64,000 bases of DNA from Cladopsammia gracilis (lineage: Eukaryota > Cnidaria > Anthozoa > Scleractinia > Dendrophylliidae), in assembly GCA_022457155.1 (NCBI GenBank), contig JAJGOT010000010.1, positions 3,336,001 through 3,400,000 of the forward strand. Direction: 5' to 3'. The notes beneath the pieces were generated by a model. That model had not been told where the DNA came from. It did no database searches and saw only the letters and a list, made by a program, of their open reading frames with translations. This document shows, in pieces, positions 11,299-22,400 of the stretch (the stretch's first letter is position 1; the number at the start of each line of letters is the position of its first letter). Both the position numbers and the translations under genes were made by a program.

Positions 11299-14200
11299 AA
11301 AAGTGGGGGCTTTAAAAATCGAGCAAACTCGGTTGGATTCTAGGGTTAAAGCGCTAGAGGGTAGTTTTAACGCAACAGCCGATGCTAAACTTTTTCAAGT
11401 ACCCAGTCGCAATCGTTGCTTTTGTGGTCGCGATAGTGAGCTAGAAGCCATTGCAGCTCAGCTAAAAAATACCCAGGGTGGTTGTGTTTATTCAGCTATT
11501 TGTGGTCTCGAGGGTGTGGGTAAAACGTCTCTCGCTGTAGAGTTTCTCTGGCGGCACGAGGGAGACTATCCAGGGGGTATTTTTTGGATTTCGGGCGAAA
11601 ATAACGATATTTTTCAAAGGTCCCTTTGCGAGATGGCGCGCCAAATTGGAACGTTTGAGAAAGATTTTTTCAACACCTTGTCGAGAACCCTTGATTGGCT
11701 GAGAAGACGCGAGAAGTTGTGGTGTTTAGTTGTCGATAATCTTGATGAGCTAGAAATGTCCACCGAGATGCATAAGCTGCTCACTGGTCACTGGAAACAC
11801 ACGGCCCGGGGTCATATAATCGTTACCACAAGGAGGGAAGTGACAGAAGTAGAAGAAGAGACAGAAATCGAAGATCAATTCTGCATTGAGCTGAAATGTT
11901 TAACAGAGGACGAAGGTGTTCAGTTCCTTCGGACGCGAACAGGTAAAGATGAGGGAGAGGATAGTGACATACGTGAGCTGGTCAGAGAGCTTGGAGGACT
12001 TCCCCTAGCTCTTGATCAAGCTGGAGCGTATATTCGATGGGGTAAACTATCAATCAAAGAGTATGTGATGAAATATAAAAAGCAAAAATTGTCTCGTTTG
12101 AAAAAGAAAACTGCTAAACATTTAGTGGAAAACACCTCTAAGGAGCGGCTGGCTGTCCACACCACATGGATGTTGAATTTTGATCACATTAATCGCATCT
12201 CAGAGGAGATGGAACTTGGAGGATCCCCCATTCTTGTTATGCAGGTGTGTGCCTTCCTTGGCCCAGATGATATTCCTTATGAATTGATCAATGAGGGACT
12301 GAACAAGGAAGGCAGCTCTACAGTGGATAGCGGTTTGTGGGATCCGGTTGAGATAGTGTGTCTTCTTACCAAGTTTTCTCTGTTTCAAAGATACGGGAGA
12401 AATTCGTTCAGCGTTCATCGTTTAGTGCAAGAAGTGATCCGAAGCCAACTGGAAAAAGAACAAACCGAGTCGAAGGTTCTTTCTTCTGCAGTGCGTGTCC
12501 TTTACCATGCGCTGGAAGATACACGCTCACCGGCGGAAGTGTGCGAAAGTTTCGCGGAAGATGCTGTTTTCAGTGTCGAGAATTCCCCTTCATTGCAGCT
12601 ATGGGGTAAGTTGGCCTTGCATGCCACCTATTTGCAGGAACATTTGCGCAAATATTCAGGGAAACAAAAAGAATCGGTACATTCTTTGCTTTATACAAAA
12701 GAAACCGTGCGTGTCTTTAATGAGGCCGGGATCTTTTTCAGTGTTTCTCAAGAGAAAGTTAAAGCCCAAGAAATACAGCAGTTGAAACTGAACTTTCTAG
12801 TGAACCTTAAAACGTCCACTCCAGAGGATGGCACCAAATTGCCGAAGTATTTCATTGACATCCCTTTAAAAGCAAGGAACTACAAGCTGATATCCCACTG
12901 CATGAGGCAACCTACCTCTGAAGGCGATTCCGTGGATGAAGAAGATACTTCTCGCATGGAAAGGCAGAAAAACGCTAACCAGCTCAGAGAACAAGGAAAC
13001 GTTGCTGTAAATAGTAAGAAGTTTGAAGAAGCATCCAAGCTTTATTCCAGCGCCATTGATTTGTACGCGAGTGACTATCGACTCTTCGCCAACCGAGCTC
13101 TCTGCTATATAAAACTTGGCCAGCCGCAACAAGCTTTACATGACTGTGAAACGTGCCTCTCTCTAAATCCCCATTACAGCAAGGCATTGCAACGCAAAGC
13201 TTGGGCTCTACAAAAACTTGTCGAAAGTGGATTTACTCACCTAATAGGACAAACGAGGGCCGCACTGGCAGTAGCCATTCATTACGATTCTAGTCTTCGC
13301 AACGACAAAACGTTTTGGGAAAAATTTCCAGGAATGAGCGTGCAGTTTAGAGTAATAGACAATGAAACACAGTTGACTTTTGCACTAATGACAACACAAG
13401 GAACTCTGCTGTTGAATGAAGGAGTATACAATTTAAAACACTTCCTTGTCTTTACCGATTTCCAGATTGTAGGTCTTGGAAAAGAAGTAGTTTTAATTTG
13501 TACAGAAAACTGTGTAATTGCCCGCGCCGAGTGTTATTTTGAGAATATAGTGTTCCCTAAAGGAAATGGTGGTCTAGTCTGCGAAGGCAAGAAAGCTGCT
13601 ATTCACATGAAACACTGTGCAATTTCAGGAGGTTATGCAAGTTGCGAGGACTATCCAGAATGTAATGGTGGACCAGGATGTATAGCGGCCTCTTTGGGAA
13701 AGCCTGCTTGCGATCGCACTGGCAAGTTTGGAGATCCAAAATCAAGGTCTGGTGTTGGCGGTTATCCTGGAGTCCAGATTTTTAATGGGAGCTTTGCACT
13801 TATTGAAGACTGTGCAATTCATGACTGTGGCGGTGGTGGCGCTCTAGTTGTTGGTGAAGGTTCCCGCATGGAGGTCAGAAAATGTGAAGTATACAAAAAC
13901 CACCAAGCCGGACTAGAAGCAAGGGAAGGAGGGAATCTTGTTGCGTCTAAGAACCGGATATTTAACAGTGGTTATCATGGTATCCTAATCGGCCCGAGTG
14001 CAGGAGAATGCAATATCAATGGTAACAAGATATTCGAAAATGCAAGAGAAGGTATCCTTGCCGTAAGCAACGAGAGTACGATAAAAATATGCAAAAATGA
14101 TGTCCACCACAACAGGCCCTTCGGCCTTTCTCTGGATGATAATTCTCACCTTCAGATCAGTGAGAACAAGATATTCGAGAATGGATTCTGGGGGATCCTT

Positions 14201-15055
14201 GCCAAATCACGAACTTCAGCCAGCATAATAGGAAATGTCATCTCTGGCAACAAATGCGGTGGTATTTTCATCGGTGTAAATTATTCAGGACGAGTACATC
14301 TACAATCAAACATCGTTCGAGACCATAGCGGCCCGTGGCTAGAGTATCAAAAGATACCCAGTGCGTTTTCCATTGATGCTCAGGGTTTACGTAATGATAT
14401 GTCAGCTCTTCTAGGTCTTCCACATGGGGAAAAGCAGGTTTATTCCATCCCGCCCATCCTCAGCCAAAACAAAGAATTTAATAATGAAGAAGGCATGTAT
14501 CACCCCAGAGAGGTAGTTGAGCGATTTTACAGTGGTTGTACGTTTTGCCGTCGTTCAAAAGATGAAGTAAGTCGCCTCTGGAAGTGTCCTACGTGTCATA
14601 TTGCATCTTACTGTAGCAATGAGTGCCAACTAAAACATTTGCCCGTGCATAAAACATTATGTATTGCATTGAAAAGTCGTTATTCTGTAACAGTCAAAAT
14701 GTTTCCGCTAGTGAAGCCAGGGGAAACATCACTGCGAACATTTGGTACTCATTTAAAAGGTATTGGAACAGGCCCTAAACCCGAGCGTAACAGCACCCAG
14801 AAATTCATTGTCAAGATTCAAACCCAATCACTGAATAGCCACCCGCTGCAGCTTTTGGGGGCTTACGACAAAAGCCTCACCATAGATTGCTTCATCCAAA
14901 GCCCAGAAATTTTTAGCGTGATAATGGAATGTGGTGTCCTTGGGGGATTAAACAAATTCACAAGCAAAAAGGTTTTTTTCTGGGCCATGTTTTCTGAGAA
15001 AGGAGAGAAACTGACAATTTTTCTTGATCACCTGGCTCCTTATCAGGAGTGGTAA
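11299..15055 (+). CDS. NB-ARC / TPR / beta-helix / MYND receptor-like protein, 3' part
   Basis: This is the downstream part of the gene that begins at position 1, open without introns to the stop at 15053-15055. The open frame can be extended to an ATG at 11192, but 11192-11298 belongs to the transposon end, so that start is probably not native. Domains, in residues counted from 11192: end of the coiled coil (~37-60), NB-ARC with GLEGVGKTS (~105), LVVDNLDE (~179) and GLPLALDQ (~267), a winged-helix-like region (~320-430), a TPR unit at ~595-675 (REQGNVAVNSKKFEEA, ANRALCYIKLG), a right-handed parallel beta-helix at ~780-1050 built of NxI...G repeats (GILIGPSAGECNINGNKIF, GILAVSNESTIKICKN), and a complete MYND zinc finger at ~1116-1157 (C-x2-C-x10-C-x2-C-x4-YC-x3-C-x6-H-x3-C). 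About 130 further residues are unrecognised. The ATPase is expected to act as an oligomerising switch, and MYND and TPR as protein-binding modules; the beta-helix role is unknown. Whether it is still transcribed without its HEPN exons cannot be told. Confidence 0.85.
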
Positions 15056-15227
15056 CCGTTAACAAAAAAAAATTCTATCCAACTTGGAAATTGGTCGCAA
15101 AAAAAGGATGTAATTGAGCTCCCGAAAAAAAAGGACGCAGAACCACATGGTCGAGTTGCAAACGAGGGAAGGGATGCCCTTGGAAACTCATAGGCCGAGT
15201 TGTAGCCTAGACGAAGAGGGGTGTCGC
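15056..15227. other. 3' flank of the receptor-like gene
   Basis: A/G-rich stretch with poly-A blocks directly after the stop codon; no clear AATAAA is seen close to the stop. Confidence 0.4.
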
Positions 15228-15435
15228 TGGTACACTATAAAAAAGGAAGTGACCTTTGGAGAAGTTTTATAGTAGTCGAGCACGGACAGGAAAGTCAAAC
15301 ACGAAAGGCAGAAAAGTGCAAGGAAAGACTGTGGTATAAAAAGGAAGTGTTTTTTTTGCAGACGTTTTAGAGTCGACCAAGTACAGAAAGTCAAACAAAT
15401 GCGAAAGACAGAATAGTGCCAGGAACGACGTAATC
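15228..15435. repeat. Diverged tandem repeat, about 105-bp unit, two copies
   Basis: The units begin TGGTACACTATAAAAAAGG (about 15228) and TGGTATAAAAAGGAAGTG (about 15331). Both continue with TAGTCGAGCAC / GAGTCGACCAAG, then AGGAAAGTCAAACACGAAAG / AGAAAGTCAAACAAATGCG. Confidence 0.75.
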
Positions 15436-15479
15436 GTTTCGACCAGTCGGCCATCGTCACCGAAAAATTCACAACTCCG

Positions 15480-18400
15480 GATTAGATTTTTCTTAGAACT
15501 GAGTTGCAACAACATTTTAGTAAGTCAGTTGTTGTGGACAATGAAAGGTCTGACAAGGAGATTGAGAACTTTGTAATTTTAACTGTCGTTGCGATGTAAG
15601 TTGGCGTAAACTTTTCAAAACAACAACGTAGTCCTCCTACTTGCTCGATACAATACCGTTCTACAAATAATGTTCAGTTCCTTGCATTGCATGCCTCACT
15701 TTTTTCTTTTGCCGCACGCATGAGACATAAATCATGTTTTTGGCTTTGAACAAAGTTTTAGCGGCTGAATTCATACCTTTAGCTGCAATGCTCAACCATT
15801 CATCTATTGCAACCCAGGGCATTGTAGATTGGAGTGAAGCAATAAAATAGGACATGATGGAGCCTTTCTCTTAATTCAACTGTGATAGCCTTCGAGCAAA
15901 GCTCTCCCGGGGTGGGGTCAATATTGCACGATCCAGTTTCACAAGATTTTTAAAGTTCTGGAAACTGAAGTTATAACTTTTGAATACAATATTGAGGGCA
16001 TGTTCGATCGTTTTACATTTCTAGTATTTCATGGGGTGAATGGTAAGGGTTAACGCCTCAGAAAATATCTATCAGGCTTCATTTATAGTCTTTGGGCCCG
16101 CCACAAAGTCTCTTGTGGGTACGTTTTTCATGACGAGACCAATGCAAGTTTGCCTAAAAGGGGCCTCCTGTACAGTTAAGGAACATGTATCGTTCTTGTT
16201 AAGAAATTTATTTCCAAGAACTGAATGATTTCGCATCTTTTAGCAACAAAACTTATGTAGGGCTTATGCTATCGCTGGTTGGACAACTGGTAAACCAGGC
16301 AATTTAACCCACGCCTAGAAATGAATTCTTGCTTAACTAGTTCTGGGTAAGAAGAAAATGGCTGAAAGAAAAAAAAAAGATACTACTTGGCCTGGAAACA
16401 GTAGTGTATTCTTTATGATAAAAAAAAAATACTTCTCACCGTCTTTTCCAATTTCTGTTTTACTAATACATTACATATGTAATGGAAATTGAACTACGTG
16501 GATAACAACTCAGCTGAATCGTACGACACAAAGTCTTGTTACTGTTTAATGATAACCAATTACAACGTTTGAGGCTAAAAGCCATAAATATTTAAAAATT
16601 GAGATTTTAACTTTGTAATTTGTATTCTTAAATTTTAGTAATTAACAGAATAGAGTGAGAACAGTTTTCAATGCCACCCTGTTATAACGTTGCTTCACAA
16701 ATAAAGGAAGCCAAACCGATTGTAACATTGCCATAAATCGTGACGGGCACCTGAGAACACAAGAGAAATACAAAAAGGATGAGCAGTAGGGATGGCATTG
16801 TTCATTTCTCTTGTGTTCCTCAAATGCCGAAATGTTACATGGGTTGGATTAAGAAAACATAATATGTAGTTTAAACGCATTAATTTTAATTTCTCCACAG
16901 ACAGGCACGTCTGAAACGCATTCTTGCCAAGTTTTGTCCAGTCTCATACACAGTGTTGTCACACAATACTCCTCCCTTCTGCTGGGGAGGAGTACTGTGT
17001 GACGACACAAATAAAAGCTGCATTGGAGACTAAGCTTTGCCTTAAGTAATGCTCTTCTTTTTTTTATAATAAACAAGTTTGTAGCCAATCAGAGAGCGCT
17101 CAAACACCAGACATTTTGAACCAAAGTTTCGACACAAACTGACTGTTACATTGTTGTTAAGCTACATTGTTAAGCTATATTATTATTTGATGACACTTAG
17201 TTAGCTGCTGAAACTTTGTTGTTAAGTTGTGATTAACCTATAACAATAAATGGATAAATAAACATTCCTATTTATTCACTGATTATCATTTGCTGTCGGC
17301 AGTAATGAAACAGATGGTTTTAATGACTACATTTAGCTTGCTTAAGGTAAAATTTAGGGCTCATAAAACTGACATTTTGTAAGCCTCGCCAAAACAAACA
17401 TGAAAGAGGCAGTGAATTTGAGAGAAATAATTTAATTTTAATTTTGTGTTTTATCACAATATTACTAAGCGTCGATTCTTACCATGGTGGGCCCCAGGTG
17501 TGGATTATTCACTTGCCTAGTGCATTTTGCAATTCAAGAAAAAAAAATCCTAAAACTCAGAACACAGAGCATTTTCAGGTCATTATGGAATGTATCCCTG
17601 AATCTAGGGAAAACCACCCTTGCAAGGGAAAAACAGCTTGTAAAAGGTTTTTTGAGTTTTTGTTTTCAAGTTGTTCAGTTCAGAAAGCCCTAAATGTAAT
17701 ATAAAAATTTTTCGAATGAGGCCTAAAACTACTGTGTTAAAATGGTACAATCCTCATTCGAAAAATTTTTATATTCTTAAAATGTTACTGAAGGACAACA
17801 TCCATAGATTACCTAAATGTAATCTTTAAAGAAAATGAAGGCAACTTTGATAACTGATAGAACTATTATTTACAGGTCACCGACCACACAAAGAAATGAT
17901 GACATTGGCAAGCCAGTGTCTCTTGTCATTTTCTGTAATAGAGGACACTTTAGGTACTAACATTTGCCCTGTGATCTTTAGAAGCTTTGCAAGTTGCTTT
18001 ATGATTCTTCCTGTCTGCTTTCTGGCATTCTCTGCAAATTTTGAGAATGGTGCAATTATTAAACAAGCTGATTTATGGTGATTTTTAATGTGGCTAAATG
18101 TAATGTAGCCAGGGTTACCATGTTAAAGGTCAGGTCAGGTCAGGGTAAATTCTAACATCCACTGTTGTAAAAAATTGATGTTAAATTGTTTAAAATTAAG
18201 TCAACAGACTTTGGATATGAATTTCACCAATTTTTGCTTTTAAATTTCCAGCACGCTGCCAGTTTAAATTTTTATGATGTAATGTGGTTGCCGCTATTGT
18301 TAAGAATCAGCCTCCTTTTGTATGCAACAATTGGGCAATCATATGATGTCATAAAAGTTCGAGATGGCAGCGTGCAGGAAATTTGAAAGCGAAAATAGTT

Positions 18401-19095
18401 GATATTCATATCCAATTTTATTGTACACTAAAATTTTATTTCCATTTGTTATTAAAAGAACTGAAGTTTAGGATTTATTTACATTAAGTTAACATCAAAG
18501 GTTCCCTTTAAGGCAGTGTTGAAGAACCCACCTAACTGTTAAATCAAAGGCTCCTATCAGCCAAGTCGTGAATACAAAACACTTTTGTTTGGCAGTAGAG
18601 TATTCTCTACGCTTAACTTCTTTGCGTTTGACCTGAAAGCCTTATGCACCGGTCAGCAGAATTACCAAGAAAAGTTTACAGCCAAGAATGGAAGGACTGG
18701 CTGACTGGAGTGAAAATTTGCATATTTGTACCTGTTAGCTGTAACTCGTGCAACACTTTGGGTATTCACAAGTTAAAAGGGAGTAGGGGCATAGTCCCTG
18801 TATGGTCTTTGTAGTCTGTCCTGTTCATGTTCATGGGTTGGGAGGGTGGGGCGAGATAAAGAATGGACTGACAGTGAGTGCCACTGACGCTTTTACATGT
18901 CAACGTCTAATATTGCCTCTCAGTCCCTCTGCGATTTAGCTTGTGGAGCAAAAGAAAACAATTTAAAAGGCAGTAGTAAAAAGGAACTGAAGTGCAGTTA
19001 AGAGAATCAGCTTGCCAAATGATTTGCTTAGCACATAAGGACAGATGCCTACTTCAGTGAAAAAAAGCTACCAATGCTATAATTTACCCAGCAAA
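15480..19095. other. Intergenic, fold-backs only
   Basis: No gene recognised. Contents: a hairpin at 16953-17008 (22 of 25 bp paired, GTGTTGTCACAC / GTGTGACGACAC); an exact 23-bp inverted repeat at 17699-17721 and 17752-17774 (core AAATTTTTCGAATGAGG); and the MITE at 18213-18413 listed separately. Confidence 0.6.
18213..18413. mobile_element. MITE-like fold-back with 49-bp arms
   Basis: GGATATGAATTTCACC...CAGCACGCTGCCA at 18213-18261 pairs imperfectly with 18365-18413 (TGGCAGCGTGCAGG...ATTCATATCC), with about 100 bp between the arms. Confidence 0.8.
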
Positions 19096-19405
19096 TACAG
19101 TTGAACCTCCTGTAAGCGACCACTGAAAATGGTAGCTTACGAAGTCAGACTTAGGACCTAACTTTGAATCTTATGAACCTTTAGTAATTTCAATGTACAA
19201 AGCAATTATCAGTGGAAAAATATTTTATCATATTAAAGTTGTGATGCAAGGGACCAAATTTTCATTTTACTGGTTTTGTACTGTAACATATTATTCAATT
19301 TGCATCTGCAGTGACATCAAAATATAGGTGAGTGGTGGCTTACAAGAGGTTTTGACCAAAAATTGGTATTTTGGAAAGTGGTCGCTTACAGGAGGTGGAC
19401 GGTGG
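19096..19405. mobile_element. Possible Tc1/mariner-type MITE
   Basis: The left end reads TACAGTTGAACCTCCTGTAA at 19096 and the right end contains GCTTACAGGAGGTGGACGG (about 19384-19402). The ends are inverted but diverged. The TA + CAGT start is typical of Tc1/mariner ends. Confidence 0.55.
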
Positions 19406-19468
19406 GGGAGAGAGAGGCATAGCCTTTTCCCTCACTTTTTAACTTTATCCCACTAAGGAGCCACTCAC

Positions 19469-22400
19469 CTGCTGCAGTACTTTTGGTTCCTACAACCACT
19501 ACAAATCTTCAACTCTGTTTCTTTAACCTTTCTAATGCAAGATCTGTTGCCACACCTTGATGGTTCTGGCATGTTGGCAAACAGCTGGTAGACAGGAGAC
19601 ATGTAATCCTTTAGTGGAAGAGAAACGGGATCAAAGAAAGGAAGTCTCATGTTTTCTGCATCTTGGCCCAGTTCATAATACTTCCTGAATTCTGCCATTT
19701 TTCTTTCCAGAAAAGAAATCTGTGCTAGGTAATAATAAACATTTGGGTATGATTTGTAGCAGGGTGGGGCCTCCACCAGATACTCATTTAACACTTTTAC
19801 AGCAGTGTCTCTCAGTTGTTCAGTGGTCCAAGAGTCGTATTTGGAAATTTTTCTATCACTCACTGTTTGGTGAATTTGTTTCACTGCTTTGGATGTAATG
19901 AATTGTGTTAATTCCTCACTTTTATCAGGCAATCTAGAGATATACAGCAACATCAATGTATACCCAAGCCCTCTTTTGGACTCATAGTAAGCTGGGCAAC
20001 ACCTTAGGGAATTCTCATAAGCTTCAGCTGCCATTGGATAGAGCTTTCCAATAGTATAGATTGCTGCCAAGAAGTAATACAAAACATGAAGCCAACTGCT
20101 GTAGTTCCCATCAACATTGAATGGTTCTTGAGAAGGCAAGCTGTCTGGTTCAGCTTTTTGAATAAAATGAATTAAGTTGTCTATACACATGATTTTTTTC
20201 ATGTCGCCTTTGGAACCTTCCATGGAAATTTCTTTTTCAAACGTTTGCAAGGCACTTGACAGAACAAGGCTTTCAAAAAAATATGGGTTTTTCTCCAAGG
20301 TTTTCTCGCATAATTGAAAGATCTGGGATAAAGCTAGTAAACCAAGTTGTACATGAAATGCTTGTAGTATAGAATTCTCTGTCATGTACCCATGAGCTAT
20401 AAGTGTGATTCCTTTTTCATCAGTAAAGTTACTCTTATGAAGAATTTCAAAGCCTTCTTTCACTAATTTGAAAGCTTTGAGGTAAATTCTTGCTGTTGGA
20501 GACCAATCAAACTTACAGAGTATTTCTTCTGAAAAAGCTGCTTGTTGAGAAATCACAAAAGGGTGTAAATTTGCCTCACGTCTTTGCCTCAGTTTTTCCT
20601 TCAAGATGTTAAATGATTGAACAAAAGCCTCATTGCTGACTTCTGATGCAGTATGCTGGGTATCAACATATTGTTTGCATTCTTCAAGAAGCTGAAAAAG
20701 AAAAGAAAAAAAGCCATGAACTGATGGAATAAAACCCTGATCATAATAAGTTCTTATGACCATGCACTTCCAGAATTAACTCAAGGATAACATTAGAATT
20801 TGAAGGCACATGAAAGCTTAGAACATGATCAGATAATACAATCTGAGGTTTTATTCCTTTAAATAATTATTGTATTAGGGAAAAATCGATATGAACATGC
20901 TTTGCATCTTCAGGCAATCTTCTAATCTATACAGTCTATTCAGTAGAACCCATGTCTAACAGTAACATCTATTTATTCTTCTTAAAACTACTGACTTGCA
21001 AGAAAACAACTTTGCTACAATGTGATAATCACAGCTATATGAATTGCGGTCGTTTCGCCTACGAGTCGCTAAGTGTGTTAAGCTTATGTAAGATTGATAA
21101 CACAAACTTGAATCCCTTCGAATAGTTGTACTTTGATCGCCATTTTGTTTCCAGAAGTCTAATCAGCCACAATAGGGTTTACAGTCGTTTTGATACAAAG
21201 TCGATTCGATACAAGTCGTTTTGATACAAATTGAAGTTGATTCGATACAACTCTGGTCATCAAGTAAAGGGTAAATTTTGATGTACGCGTAAATATAAAC
21301 TACAGGCTTTCACATAAGCCGCCACTTTGAGTTCAGTTTACTGATCAGTTTTACTTCGATTCTTTATTCACTATAACGACTCAGTGTTATTATGCAAATA
21401 CTTGCAACTCAAGTTACACTCTGCAAATGCAAATTAATTTTGTGATGAGGTAACTTACACTAACAGAACGTGTTTATTTCTCAACTGAAAGTAATCGGAC
21501 ACTGTTTTATACCAAAATATTTATTGCTTACATCTTCAATTAAACTGATTACACGCGGGAACGTGTGGGTTGCCCGAATGACACCCGCCCCTAAACAACA
21601 ATATTTATAAACGACTAAAAATCTAAGATACTTATTACACGCAGAGACGTGTGGGTTGCCCAAATGACACCCGCACCTAGATTAAAAGTTAAACTTTTCA
21701 ACATTAGCCACTAGCCTATGAACGTACGTTATGAAAATTTTGAGAACAACACTTGCCCCTAAACAACAAATTTAAAATGATTACAGTTCTAAGATATAGA
21801 TTAAAATTAAACTTTTCAACACTAACTTATAAATTATGGAAGCGATTCGAGTTTGTGTCACGTTACAATAAAGGCCCGCGCTGTTATAATTACAGCCATT
21901 AACATTATTTAATACAATACCTCCAAAAAAATTGCACCTCCTTTCCTTCACTGCCGCTTATTGTTATTTTGATTGAATTGAATTTGCATTGCTATACTTG
22001 TGACTTTCTTACTTATTGCAGTCAAATGTTCCTAAAATGTTGAAAAGCAGTTAAAAAAGCAATCTGCAAAAAAATTTAGGCTTTTGCATGTTTATCGTAA
22101 TGCGTGAAACAAATTCGATTCGCTTGCTGTTACACTCACTATCATATTGTGGCCGATTTGTCTTCTGTGACAAAAGCTTTTCGCTCAATCTGCGCGCAAA
22201 CAGAATATACCACTAGTTATCCAATGGTTTTATGTATCGAGAACGCAGAAGTTGAGAACATTTAAACTTTATTATTAAAACATGTTTGTCTTATAAAATA
22301 CAGTAATAAAAGGTGTGATGCTGGCAAGTTAATTAGTGCATCTAAAAAGAGAATCACACCTTTTCTTAGTGCCGCTTGCTGTTTCGATTGAATTTGCATT

